Source of the DNA: Tubulanus polymorphus
Taxonomy: Eukaryota > Nemertea > Palaeonemertea > Tubulaniformes > Tubulanidae
Assembly (NCBI RefSeq): GCF_964204645.1
Contig: NW_027437461.1
Coordinates: 1 to 64,000, forward strand
DNA: 64,000 nucleotides
Direction: 5' to 3'
Under the pieces are notes generated by a model. That model was given only the letters and a program-made list of their open reading frames with translations, made no database searches and was not told where the DNA came from. The position numbers were made by a program, and so were the translations under genes. This document shows, piece by piece, positions 1 through 8,756 of this stretch. Numbering within the stretch: the stretch's first letter is position 1; the number at the start of each line of letters is the position of its first letter.

Positions 1-1
1 G

Positions 2-3000
2 ACAATTAAAAGAATAAAAAATAAATTAAACAATAAAAGACCATACATGGAAGATGTAAGAAATTATATTAATTCATTAGATAATAAAAAAGATATAGAG
101 ATAACCGAAGCATTTAAAAGTGATATTGGTCCAGCAGCTATCGAGTTTAAATTTCATAAAGGTAAAACATTAGAAGAAAATAAAAAACATTTAGAAAATA
201 TGAAAGAAATAATAAAAATAATTACAGATGTTGAATATCCTAAAATTAGTATATCAGTTAAAGTAAAGTTTATAAAATCTGAAGATAAACCAATATATAA
301 TATAAATTCTCATTCACAACATATTATATCTAAACAACATATAGATGATAAATTAGAAAAATGTTATAATGAAATAAAAACTAAAATAGAAGAAAAATAT
401 TTTGAAGGATCTGGTTTAATATTTGATGAGATAATATTTATAACTTTACATGTTTATAACACAAAATATAATAAGTTAACTAAATCAAAACCAATTGATG
501 AAAATAATTTATCATATTATAAAGATGATAGTATAAATGGAACAAGTTATATTAAACTACCATTTAAAACTAATGCTGTAATAAACATACAAAATGAAGA
601 TGATAAATGTTTTCTATGGGCTATAATAAGTTGTTTACATCCAGTTGAAGATTATAATAAACATACTTATAGATTAACTCATTATAAACCATTTGAAAAT
701 AATTATAAGATAGATAAGTATCCTGTTAGAATTAAAAACATCCCCAAAATAGAAAGAGATAATAATCTTAAAATAAATGTATTTGATTTAATTAAATTAC
801 CAAATACAAAAGGAAATAATATTAAACATTATACATTAGAACCTTTATATCTATCAAAAGATTATGATTCAAACGATGTTATAGATATATTATATTATGA
901 GAATCATTATATGTGGATTAAACAAATAGATTTATTTTTTAGAACAGAAAGTGATCACCATAATAAAATATATCTATGTAGAAAATGTTTACATAGATTT
1001 AGTAATGAAAGTACATTATTAAATCATAAACAACTATGTGATAATCATGATTATTGTAAATTAGTTTTACCAAATGAAAAGGATAAAATATTAGAATTCA
1101 AAAAATATGATTACAAAAATAAAGTACCATTTGTAATATATGGAGATTTTGAATCATTAAATAAAGAATTAACAGATAAAGATAGAAAAGATATATATTA
1201 TAAAAGAAAGAAATTAAATTCTAATGAAAGTGATTATTCAGATGAACCACTAAAAACAAATACAATTAAAAAGATTCATCAATCAGCTGCTGCTTTCGGG
1301 TTATATATTAAATCTAATTATCCAGAACTAATCGAAAGTGAATATTATAATTATAGAAATGAAAATGTTATCAATCATTTTTGTGACTTATTAATTGAAT
1401 ATGAAATAATATTTAGTAAATTATTGAATACAAATAAAGAAATAATTATGACAGAAGAAGATAAAGAAGAATTTGAGTTTGCAGATAAATGTTATTATTG
1501 TGAAAAGATATTTAATTATAAAGATAAAAAAGTAAGAGACCATGATCATTTGAATGGAAAGTTTAGAGGCGCAGCGCATGAGAATTGTAACTTACAAGCT
1601 AAGAAAATTAACTTTGTACCAGTTATATTTCATAATCTATCAGGATATGATGCACATTTATTTATCAAACAGTTATGTCATAAAATAGAAGAAATCAATA
1701 ATGAAATAGAAATATTAAATTCAAATAAACCAAAAGATAAAATACCAACTTATAAATTTAGAATGTTAGCTAAAACATCTGAGAATTATATATCTTTCCA
1801 ATTTGGATGCTTAAGATTTATAGATTCATATAGATTTTTAAGTAGTTCATTAGACAATCTATCAAAATCATTAGTTGATTATGAATTAAAGATATTAAAA
1901 GAATATTACCCAAATTATGATGATTTTAAATTAATGAGATATAAAGGAGCGATTCCATATTCTTTCTATAAAAATCATAATGATTTTAATATAACTGAAT
2001 TATTAAAAGAACAATTTTATGATGAATTAAAAAATGAATATGTTAAAGATGAAGTTTATAATAGAACATTGAATATTTGGAATCATTTCAAAATAGAAAA
2101 TCATGGTCAATTAGTAGATTTATATTTGAAATCAGATGTATTATTATTAACTGATATATTCGAAAGGTTTAGAGATGTAAACCTAAAATATTTTAACATT
2201 GATCCTTGTCATTGTTATTCTAGCCCAGGATTAACATGGGATTGTGGATTAAAATTTACAGATATAAAAATGGATTTGTTAACAAATATAGATCAATTAC
2301 TATTATTTGAAAAATCTATAAGAGGAGGTGTTTCAGGTGTATTAGGGGATAGATATTTCAATGTAAATGATAACCCTGGATATAAATTATTATACATAGA
2401 TGTAAATAATCTTTATGGTTGGGCAATGATGGAACCACAACCTTATGGGATGTTTGAAATAACTGAAGTTTTACAAATTGATAAATTTGATTGGAAGAAA
2501 AGAATTCTAGATATTGCAGATGATTCAGATACTGGTTACTTCTTTGTTGTAGATTTAAAATACCCCGAAAATATTAAATTCAAATCTAGAAATCTAGCAT
2601 ATTGTCCCGAACATAAAACTGTTAAACATGAAGAATTATCAAATTATCAAAAAAGAATTAAACCCGATAATCATATTCATACTGAAAAGTTAATGGTAAC
2701 TCAAGAAGATAAATATAATTACGTTGTGCATTATAGAATGTTGAAGTTTTATTTGAATCAAGGAATGATATTAAAAAAAGTACATAGATATATTTCATTC
2801 AGTCAATCTAAATGGTTAGAAAAATATATAGATTTTAATACTACACAGAGAACTAAATCTAAAACTGATTTTGAGAAGGATTTCTTCAAGTTAATGAATA
2901 ATGCATTCTATGGTAAGACTTGTGAAAATATTAGAAATAGAAATGATATTGAGTTAGTTAGTAATGGTAAAAGAATTAGGCATTTACAATCATATCCTAA

Positions 3001-3394
3001 GTTTATAGGTAACAGAATATTTGATGAAAATTTAGCAGCAGTTAAAATGAGGAGAACTTCTATGAAGTTCAATAAACCTATTTATGTTGGTGCATCAGTT
3101 CTAGAAATTTCAAAGTTATTAATGTATCAATTTTATTATAACATATTACAACCCCATTTTGGAGAAAAACACATAGAAATCTTATATTTTGATTCTGTAA
3201 CAGCTGACACCCCAATATTTTTAAAATATAATAATCAAATGTTAATTAGAAGAATTTCAGAAATAATTCCAAAACAAAATGAACTTTATATTTCATATGG
3301 TGAAAAAGAATTAATACAAATAAATGGATTAATGGATGTTTGGACAAAAAATGGATGGGTGAAATTAAAGAATATAATTAGACAAAACGAATAA
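2..3394 (+). CDS. polB: Protein-primed family B DNA polymerase, N-extein plus start of intein (5' end outside window)
   Basis: Replicative polymerase of the element. The frame is open from base 2. Copy 2 shows that the true start lies about 220 codons before the end of its 181-aa N-terminal ORF region, with two extra C2H2 fingers upstream, so the ATG at 47 is internal. Counting from that ATG: zinc-finger-like CxxC at C311/C314; exonuclease I motif GDFES with D367 and E369; a CxxC (C482, C485) plus RDHDH (D498-H501) endonuclease-VII/HNH-like insert; exonuclease II HNLSGYD (D535); exonuclease III Y693/D697; palm motif A with D785 in DVNNLYG; motif B KLMNNAFYG (K948-G956); motif C begins YFD (Y1047-D1049). 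At S1050 the extein stops and an intein begins. The ORF ends in the intein at 3394 by frameshift. The next gene follows closely, as expected of a compact viral genome. Confidence 0.9.
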   Translation, partial: TIKRIKNKLNNKRPYMEDVRNYINSLDNKKDIEITEAFKSDIGPAAIEFKFHKGKTLEENKKHLENMKEIIKIITDVEYPKISISVKVKFIKSEDKPIYNINSHSQHIISKQHIDDKLEKCYNEIKTKIEEKYFEGSGLIFDEIIFITLHVYNTKYNKLTKSKPIDENNLSYYKDDSINGTSYIKLPFKTNAVINIQNEDDKCFLWAIISCLHPVEDYNKHTYRLTHYKPFENNYKIDKYPVRIKNIPKIERDNNLKINVFDLIKLPNTKGNNIKHYTLEPLYLSKDYDSNDVIDILYYENHYMWIKQIDLFFRTESDHHNKIYLCRKCLHRFSNESTLLNHKQLCDNHDYCKLVLPNEKDKILEFKKYDYKNKVPFVIYGDFESLNKELTDKDRKDIYYKRKKLNSNESDYSDEPLKTNTIKKIHQSAAAFGLYIKSNYPELIESEYYNYRNENVINHFCDLLIEYEIIFSKLLNTNKEIIMTEEDKEEFEFADKCYYCEKIFNYKDKKVRDHDHLNGKFRGAAHENCNLQAKKINFVPVIFHNLSGYDAHLFIKQLCHKIEEINNEIEILNSNKPKDKIPTYKFRMLAKTSENYISFQFGCLRFIDSYRFLSSSLDNLSKSLVDYELKILKEYYPNYDDFKLMRYKGAIPYSFYKNHNDFNITELLKEQFYDELKNEYVKDEVYNRTLNIWNHFKIENHGQLVDLYLKSDVLLLTDIFERFRDVNLKYFNIDPCHCYSSPGLTWDCGLKFTDIKMDLLTNIDQLLLFEKSIRGGVSGVLGDRYFNVNDNPGYKLLYIDVNNLYGWAMMEPQPYGMFEITEVLQIDKFDWKKRILDIADDSDTGYFFVVDLKYPENIKFKSRNLAYCPEHKTVKHEELSNYQKRIKPDNHIHTEKLMVTQEDKYNYVVHYRMLKFYLNQGMILKKVHRYISFSQSKWLEKYIDFNTTQRTKSKTDFEKDFFKLMNNAFYGKTCENIRNRNDIELVSNGKRIRHLQSYPKFIGNRIFDENLAAVKMRRTSMKFNKPIYVGASVLEISKLLMYQFYYNILQPHFGEKHIEILYFDSVTADTPIFLKYNNQMLIRRISEIIPKQNELYISYGEKELIQINGLMDVWTKNGWVKLKNIIRQNE

Positions 3395-4256
3395 GAAAAT
3401 CTATAGAGTTAGAACTAAATTAGGATTTGTTGATGTTACTGAAGATCATAGTTTAATTAAACGAAATGGTGATGAAATAAAACCAACTGATATAAAAATT
3501 GGAGATGAATTATTACACAACAGATTTTACCCAAGAATGAATCATATGTTATTTGATAAAATAATTGATAATATTTATAATATAGAACCCGAAACATTAG
3601 AAGAAAAAGAATATTTTATCAAAGGATTTTTTATGGGTGATGGTTCAGCAGGTGTGTATAATTATGTTAGTGGAACTAAATATTGTTGGTATTTATGCAA
3701 TCAAGATTTGAAATTATTAGAAAGAATTAAGAAATACTGTGAAGAAGTTTATTCACATAAAACATTTAGAATCATGGATGTTATGAAATCATCGCAATGT
3801 TATAGAATACATGTGAATAATCCTAAAGATTTTGCTACAAAATATAATGATGAATTCTATATTCATGCAATAGTGAAAAGTAATACTTCAACAAAAGAAA
3901 AGATAGTTCCAGATTATGTATTAAATGCAAAATATGATTTAAGAAAATGGTTCTTCATTGGATTTTATGCTGCAGATGGTTCAAAAAAATATACAAAACA
4001 GAAAACTATATCTTTGACACAAAAAGGAAAAGTTGCTATATCAGGATTAAATATATTATGCAATTCATTAGGATTTAATATGTTAGTTAATATTAGAAAA
4101 GATAAACTAAATGTATTTCAATTAACGCATGTAGAAAATGAACTAACTGAAGAAGCTACTGATTTATTTGAAATATACAATCCTACAGAATGTGTTTATG
4201 ATTTAACAACTGAAGATGGTACATTTAATTGTGGATTTCCATTAATCATAAAAAAT
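3194..4256 (+). other. PolB intein with LAGLIDADG homing endonuclease, inserted in motif C (frameshifted)
   Basis: The insert splits the polymerase YFD/TDS catalytic motif, the classical pol-c intein site. It starts with Ser (3194-3196) followed by an ADTP block typical of splicing block A. Block B has T (3438) and H (3447) in the TEDHSL stretch. Two LAGLIDADG-type motifs are visible, GFFMGDGS near 3624-3650 and GFYAADGS near 3960-3983. The end is IIKN (Asn 4254-4256) followed by Thr as the +1 extein residue. The penultimate residue is Lys instead of the usual His. Length is 1063 nt, one base more than 354 codons, matching the frame change between about 3370 and 3395. Copy 2 has no intein here. 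As read, the frameshift would abolish splicing and polymerase, unless it is a sequencing error. Confidence 0.88.
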
Positions 4257-4787
4257 ACAGATTCTTACATATTAAAGATAAAAACTGATAACATAACAGA
4301 TGATTTAAAAACATTAAAACACCATTTTGATTTTAGTAACTATCCTAAAGATCATGAATTGTTTAGCAATGATAATAAAAAAGTTCCAGGGAAGTTTAAG
4401 GATGAATTAGGTGGTGAAGAAATGATAGAGTTCATTGGTATTAGATCTAAAATGTATTCATATAAAACTAAAACTCATGAAGCTAAAAAGTTAAAAGGAA
4501 TTACCAAAAGTGTAGTAGAAAAGAATATTCATTTCAAAGATTACATTAATTGTATATTTAATGAAGAAGTTAGAAAACATAAGATGAAATGTTTAAGATC
4601 TGAGTACCACGAAATGTTTATTGAAGAAATAGAGAAGATAAGTCTAAACCCATTTGATGATAAAAGATATATTTTAGATGATGGAATCCACACAGTCGCC
4701 TATGGTTGCAATTTAGATGAATATATAAAATTCAAAAGAGAAGAAACAAAAGAAAATGAAATCATGAAAAGGATTCTAACGTGTTAA
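3384..4787 (+). CDS. polB: PolB intein C-terminal part and C-extein of polymerase
   Basis: Continuation of the polymerase gene in the +1 frame after the intein frameshift; the ATG at 3537 is internal. From that ATG, residues 29-36 and 139-148 hold the two LAGLIDADG-type motifs. The intein ends at 4256, and the extein resumes with TDSYILKI, completing the catalytic motif C. About 176 residues of thumb/C-terminal domain follow and are nearly identical to the copy 2 piece at 41812-42240. The extein join is inferred from the uninterrupted YFDTDS reading at 42340-42345 of copy 2. The gene ends 28 bases before the next ATG. Confidence 0.85.
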   Translation, partial: KTNKKIYRVRTKLGFVDVTEDHSLIKRNGDEIKPTDIKIGDELLHNRFYPRMNHMLFDKIIDNIYNIEPETLEEKEYFIKGFFMGDGSAGVYNYVSGTKYCWYLCNQDLKLLERIKKYCEEVYSHKTFRIMDVMKSSQCYRIHVNNPKDFATKYNDEFYIHAIVKSNTSTKEKIVPDYVLNAKYDLRKWFFIGFYAADGSKKYTKQKTISLTQKGKVAISGLNILCNSLGFNMLVNIRKDKLNVFQLTHVENELTEEATDLFEIYNPTECVYDLTTEDGTFNCGFPLIIKNTDSYILKIKTDNITDDLKTLKHHFDFSNYPKDHELFSNDNKKVPGKFKDELGGEEMIEFIGIRSKMYSYKTKTHEAKKLKGITKSVVEKNIHFKDYINCIFNEEVRKHKMKCLRSEYHEMFIEEIEKISLNPFDDKRYILDDGIHTVAYGCNLDEYIKFKREETKENEIMKRILTC

Positions 4788-4815
4788 TCGATTTCAATAA
4801 AAATTTGTATAATAA

Positions 4816-5157
4816 ATGGAGAGTAAACAAGTACACAGTGAATTCTTAGATAGAATTAAAGATACTTCAAGCGTCAAATCTGTAGATTATAAATTTAAAA
4901 AACTAACTGAGTTAACAATTCACAAGAAATATTTAATTACTAACATTGAAACAATTACTAATAAATATGGAGATAAATTAGTAATTCATTTAGAATATGA
5001 AGGATTAAAAGGAAATAAATATAAATTCAGAACTTATTTACCAGATAGATTTCATAGATTATCAAGTGAAGATTTAGAAGAATTATGTTCTGGAGATTTC
5101 TATTTCGTATACAAAGGTAAGAATGAAAAAGGGCACCATGAAATAGATTTCGAATAA
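4816..5157 (+). CDS. Conserved 113-aa small protein, possibly OB-fold ssDNA-binding
   Basis: Short soluble protein with alternating strand-rich segments (residues ~30-100) and no membrane segment. It is fully intact in both copies (copy 2: 41441-41782, nearly identical), so it was probably essential. It directly follows the polymerase. The pattern of a central LVIHLEYEG strand and a FRTYLPDRF stretch recalls small OB-like proteins that accompany PolB in similar elements, but this is inference from general appearance; no diagnostic motif is visible. The start is preceded by the element's ATAATAA-ATG box. Other possibilities are a terminal-protein fragment or regulator. Confidence 0.7.
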   Translation: MESKQVHSEFLDRIKDTSSVKSVDYKFKKLTELTIHKKYLITNIETITNKYGDKLVIHLEYEGLKGNKYKFRTYLPDRFHRLSSEDLEELCSGDFYFVYKGKNEKGHHEIDFE

Positions 5158-5174
5158 GAAAATATGTAAAATAA

Positions 5175-5933
5175 ATGGTGGAATTAAAAGAATACAGAAT
5201 ATTTGTTGATTCTAGAAAACTTACAAATTATAAATCACATAATTTATTAGTACAATTAGACAGAGAATTCAAGAATTGTGTAGATTTAAAATTAGTTAAT
5301 ATAAGTTTATGTAATTCTTTTCATAATATATCGGATAAAAGTTTTGATCATAGAGACTTTTTAATTCATATTAGAAATATAAATAAATGGTTTCAACTAA
5401 TTTTAAAACCAGGATTATATAATTTAGATACATTAGCACAAGAAATTAATCGGAGAGCACGATTAAAACTTAAAAGTGAAGATAAATTTTCAATTAGATT
5501 TATAAAAAGTGATAGTTCTAATAAAATTAAAATAAAGTTAGATGATGAAAACAAACATGCATTTATGGTAAGGAAACCTTTAGCTAAACTGTTAGGAATT
5601 AAACCACAAACTGTTACAGGAAACGTAGACGGTAATTCAAATATAATACCTTTTACACATTTTTATATTTATTGCAATTTAATTGACCCAACAAAAACAT
5701 TCGAAGCAACTAAAGATACAACATGTAATTCTAGTATATTAAATATTTTACCATTAAAAAATGTTAAACAATTTGGAACGCAAATAAATTATAATTTAGC
5801 TGAATGTGATTTCAAACCTTGTATTCCTCAATTTAATAATTTTAAATTAGAAATAAGAAATCATAATGGATACTTAATTGATTTGAATAACTTTCCTGTA
5901 ATTTATGAATTAGTTATAAGATGTAAAGAGTAA
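5175..5933 (+). CDS. Penton-like minor capsid protein (putative)
   Basis: 252 aa, soluble, beta-rich, no membrane segment. Its position in the virion-gene block, its size, and a central stretch (FQLILKPGLYNLDTLAQEIN, then a basic strand and a FMVRKPLAKLLGI segment) fit the single-jelly-roll penton/tip proteins of Polinton-like viruses. That assignment is by analogy, not by a diagnostic motif. Copy 2 (40670-41423) is broken, and its middle differs more than neighbouring genes do, consistent with an exposed virion protein. The start is chosen at the ATG in AAAATAAATG, 17 bases after the previous stop. Alternatively it is another structural protein. Confidence 0.6.
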   Translation: MVELKEYRIFVDSRKLTNYKSHNLLVQLDREFKNCVDLKLVNISLCNSFHNISDKSFDHRDFLIHIRNINKWFQLILKPGLYNLDTLAQEINRRARLKLKSEDKFSIRFIKSDSSNKIKIKLDDENKHAFMVRKPLAKLLGIKPQTVTGNVDGNSNIIPFTHFYIYCNLIDPTKTFEATKDTTCNSSILNILPLKNVKQFGTQINYNLAECDFKPCIPQFNNFKLEIRNHNGYLIDLNNFPVIYELVIRCKE

Positions 5934-5952
5934 TTTTTCACCTATATAAATG
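5934..5952 (+). promoter_or_regulatory. Start-proximal promoter-like box
   Basis: TTTTTC run followed by TATATAAATG, with the ATG of the 115-aa gene as the last three bases. The same T-run plus TAWATAAATG layout occurs before most genes of both copies. It resembles late promoters of large DNA viruses in which TAAATG holds the start codon. Function is inferred. Confidence 0.5.
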
Positions 5953-6297
5953 AATATAACTGTTGGACCGAGTATATGTTTTGGGTTTGATTTTAAACGT
6001 GAGAAAGAAATGAAATTTAACATTTATGATGTAATAACACATATCAAAAATATTGCATTTTCTAATGAAACAACATTTGAGTATGAAACAACAATTGATA
6101 AAGAAACTTTTAATATAGAAAAGATTACCGAATCTTTAAGATTTTATGAATTAGATGAAGATTTTATCATCGATGATATTAAAAACATATTATCCAAAAT
6201 ATATGATAATCATAAAACTAGTAATGAAATAAATGTTGAATTAATCATAAATAAGTTAACTAAATATTTTGATGATAGTAATTTTTTTGATAAATAA
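5950..6297 (+). CDS. Conserved 115-aa protein of unknown function
   Basis: Acidic, mostly helical-looking soluble protein with no recognised motif. N-terminus MNITVGPSICFGFDF is identical in copy 2 (40294-40653, 119 aa, still open), while the C-terminal third has small in-frame length changes between copies. Its stop TAA is immediately followed by the ATG of the next gene. In copy 2 the two genes overlap by 4 bases, pointing to a co-expressed pair. It lies among virion-type genes; role unknown. Confidence 0.7.
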   Translation: MNITVGPSICFGFDFKREKEMKFNIYDVITHIKNIAFSNETTFEYETTIDKETFNIEKITESLRFYELDEDFIIDDIKNILSKIYDNHKTSNEINVELIINKLTKYFDDSNFFDK

Positions 6298-6519
6298 ATG
6301 AGTGATAATAAGTGGATAATAACTGGATTATATAATGGCGCATTACTATCAGTTGGAACTGTTGGTTATTCAATGGTATTAAAAAAAGTATTCAAAATGG
6401 GAAGTGTTAATGTTGATAGATTTGATATAAATGATATTTTAAAGTTAACATTAGCAGTTACTTTATCTAATTTAACAATTGATTATTTGGAAAAACAAAA
6501 ATATATTCCTCCCATATAA
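6298..6519 (+). CDS. 73-aa small membrane protein
   Basis: One clear hydrophobic segment (residues ~10-30, GLYNGALLSVGTVGYSMVL) and a second weaker one (~45-62, ILKLTLAVTLSNLTIDYL). Intact in copy 2 (40076-40297) with only two or three substitutions, so conserved by selection or recently copied. The ATG abuts the previous stop and sits in AAATAAATG. Probably a virion or host-membrane protein; not assignable to a named family. Confidence 0.7.
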   Translation: MSDNKWIITGLYNGALLSVGTVGYSMVLKKVFKMGSVNVDRFDINDILKLTLAVTLSNLTIDYLEKQKYIPPI

Positions 6520-6545
6520 ATGCATAATTTTTTGCTAAATAAATG
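6520..6545 (+). promoter_or_regulatory. Start-proximal promoter-like box
   Basis: ATTTTTTGCTAAATAAATG, ending in the ATG of the 140-aa gene. It shows the T-run plus TAAATAAATG pattern shared across the element. Confidence 0.5.
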
Positions 6546-6965
6546 GCTTCTGCAATTATAACTATTATAGGATCAGCAATTGTTAACGCTTTAGCATTTA
6601 CTGGTGGTGGTTATTTATTTAAACATATTGATAAAAATGGTTCATTAACAGAACAAAAAAGACATAATTTAGCGTTAGAGAAATATAATAAAGATGCAGA
6701 AGAATATAGAGAAAAGAGACAAAACTATATGGATTACATCAATAAAGAATTATATGATCAGAAGATTTCACATAGAGATTTTCAATCAGTCGATGATGCA
6801 ATGAGTTTATATAACGCAGTAACAAATAAAGAAAAATTACATCTATACAAACCTAAATTATCAGATTATTATACCCCAAGTAAAGAACAACAGAAATATG
6901 AAATAATTTGGATTTTAGGTGGAACAGTTATTGTTATATTTGTTGCTTATAAGTTTACTAATTAG
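6543..6965 (+). CDS. 140-aa protein with two terminal membrane segments
   Basis: Hydrophobic segments flank the protein: residues ~3-26 (IITIIGSAIVNALAFTGGGY) and ~120-137 (IIWILGGTVIVIFVAYKF). Between them is a charged helical middle rich in Lys, Glu and Tyr, so a hairpin-like membrane topology is likely. The copy 2 counterpart (39629-40051) has the same N-terminus but carries stop codons. Preceded by the common start box. Likely a virion membrane or internal protein; family not recognised. Confidence 0.7.
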   Translation: MASAIITIIGSAIVNALAFTGGGYLFKHIDKNGSLTEQKRHNLALEKYNKDAEEYREKRQNYMDYINKELYDQKISHRDFQSVDDAMSLYNAVTNKEKLHLYKPKLSDYYTPSKEQQKYEIIWILGGTVIVIFVAYKFTN

Positions 6966-6987
6966 TAATTTTTATTCTAAATAAATG
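6966..6987 (+). promoter_or_regulatory. Start-proximal promoter-like box
   Basis: TAATTTTTATTCTAAATAAATG upstream of and including the ATG of the 144-aa gene; same layout as the other boxes. Confidence 0.5.
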
Positions 6988-7419
6988 GAAGATAAAGTTG
7001 ATAGTATTGATATTATTCCTCATGATATAAATAAAACTAAATTAAAAATATATTTAGAAAAACAAATATTAGAATTTGAAAGTGACTTAAAGATAAAAAA
7101 GAAAAAATATTTAAAAAGTAAAATTATATATTATTTGATTATAAGTGGTTCGGTTACAATTAGTTCTGTAATAACATTTCTAGCAATATTCAGCCCATTA
7201 ACACCTTTAGCTATATCGATTGGTGTGTTAGGATTAAGTTCAAGTGTTTTAACTGGTATAAGTTCAAAATTAAATATAAAAAGTAATAAAGAAAAAATTA
7301 AAACTAATATAAAAGAAATAAATAAATTAAAGAACACACTAGATTATATAATAAGTTTAAATGGTCATATAACAGTTGAAGAACAAGATAAATTATTAAA
7401 AGAATTAATAAATTATTAA
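6985..7419 (+). CDS. 144-aa membrane protein
   Basis: Basic helical N-terminus (~20-46), then two adjacent hydrophobic segments: ~47-66 and ~68-92, rich in Ser, Gly, Ile and Leu. A lysine-rich helical tail follows. Copy 2 (39175-39609) is the same length and almost identical, making this one of the best conserved genes. The start lies in TAAATAAATG. It could be a capsid-interior or entry-associated membrane protein; no family recognised. Confidence 0.7.
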   Translation: MEDKVDSIDIIPHDINKTKLKIYLEKQILEFESDLKIKKKKYLKSKIIYYLIISGSVTISSVITFLAIFSPLTPLAISIGVLGLSSSVLTGISSKLNIKSNKEKIKTNIKEINKLKNTLDYIISLNGHITVEEQDKLLKELINY

Positions 7420-7438
7420 TTTTTTAATTATATAAATG
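7420..7438 (+). promoter_or_regulatory. Start-proximal promoter-like box
   Basis: TTTTTTAATTATATAAATG running into the ATG of the 433-aa gene; T-run plus TATATAAATG. Confidence 0.5.
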
Positions 7439-8737
7439 GGGTTTCCAAAAGCTTTCCAATATAATAAATCAATTAAATATAATATTCCAGCAATAGATTT
7501 TAAGAAAAATATTACATATAAAAATATAGTTTTAAATTCATTAACTAATTTAGAAATTTATGTTAATGAATCACAGTTTTTTATTTCTAAAATGGAAAAT
7601 ATATTTAATACATATGAAGTTACTTTTACTCGAGATGAATATCATAAATATAAAGTAAAATCTAATATGAAGTATTGGCAGAACCAATTAGATTTTGCTG
7701 TTTATTGTGCAACAACAGGATGTGGAATAAGTTGGAATGATCATTTAAATAACTTAGATAAAAATTTGAAGTATTCTGATTTAAAATTAATTCACACAAT
7801 ATTTAGATTTCACTCATATTTTCAAATCAGAATAATATTAAATGAATTAGAATGTCCTTTACCCGGGTCTAAATATTTTAAAGAATTAGATAATAATATT
7901 AATATATCCAAGTTTTATAAAATATGTAATGAATTTAATATAAATATTAATTCCGATTTTAGAGCGCATGGTAAATTGCAAGGTGTTGGTGAACAGTATG
8001 AAATAAAAAGAATTGATTATATGCATAGAATTGGAGCTTATCATAATTATAAAATTGATAATAATAATGGTTGGGTTAATTTCATTTTAGAAAATGGTGA
8101 AGGTTTTACAAAATCAGGTATAGAAAGAATAAATCAATCTATTAGAACTTATTTGATATGTATTCTAGGCGCCCAAGTTGAAACAAGATCCCCAATAATT
8201 GGAAATGATAACACTTCATTCGATGCGCAAAAACAATTCAAAGTATTATTTGAAGATTCCATACATGATGATAAAAATAGATCGATTCCAGAAAACATTA
8301 TAAGATATCAAAATTATTTAGATAAATCTCATGTAAGACTAAATTATTGTATAGGCCCTAATCTATTAATTATTTCTAATGATTTAGTATTAAAGATGGG
8401 AAATATAATTGGTTATAATAATCTAATTAAAACTGCAACAATAAATAATTCATTTGGATTAAATGATATAAATAAAAAGATTATTACTGCTCCAAAATTA
8501 ATGGAAGGTGAAAAAAATAAAAAACACATTCAATCAACAGAAACTAAAACTAAGAATATTAAATTGGTTAATGATTCCAAAATAAAAGATTATAATACAT
8601 CAGAAAATATAAAAACTGATATTATTCAACATGATATAATTAAACTAAATGATGATAATAAATCCCATGAAAATACTAAATTAGCTATAACTTGTATAGG
8701 AATTGTAATCGGAGGAATATTATATTTTAAATTTTAA
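7436..8737 (+). CDS. 433-aa structural-type protein with C-terminal membrane anchor
   Basis: The N-terminal ~170 residues are well conserved with copy 2 and include a CATTGCGISWNDH stretch. The middle (~175-205, bases about 7951-8070) differs sharply from copy 2 in sequence and length. The next part (ENFGLRSPIIGN-type region to ~350) matches again. A charged Lys/Asn linker (~355-410) precedes one hydrophobic anchor, LAITCIGIVIGGILYF, at the C-terminus. Placed between membrane proteins and the capsid genes, it is probably a virion surface or internal membrane protein, possibly receptor-facing given the variable block. Function is inference; no named family recognised. Copy 2 counterpart 37774-39158 is broken. 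Confidence 0.7.
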   Translation: MGFPKAFQYNKSIKYNIPAIDFKKNITYKNIVLNSLTNLEIYVNESQFFISKMENIFNTYEVTFTRDEYHKYKVKSNMKYWQNQLDFAVYCATTGCGISWNDHLNNLDKNLKYSDLKLIHTIFRFHSYFQIRIILNELECPLPGSKYFKELDNNINISKFYKICNEFNININSDFRAHGKLQGVGEQYEIKRIDYMHRIGAYHNYKIDNNNGWVNFILENGEGFTKSGIERINQSIRTYLICILGAQVETRSPIIGNDNTSFDAQKQFKVLFEDSIHDDKNRSIPENIIRYQNYLDKSHVRLNYCIGPNLLIISNDLVLKMGNIIGYNNLIKTATINNSFGLNDINKKIITAPKLMEGEKNKKHIQSTETKTKNIKLVNDSKIKDYNTSENIKTDIIQHDIIKLNDDNKSHENTKLAITCIGIVIGGILYFKF

Positions 8738-8756
8738 TTTTTTTATTATGTAAATG
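8738..8756 (+). promoter_or_regulatory. Start-proximal promoter-like box
   Basis: TTTTTTTATTATGTAAATG ending in the start codon of the 488-aa gene; variant GTAAATG of the common box. Confidence 0.45.
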
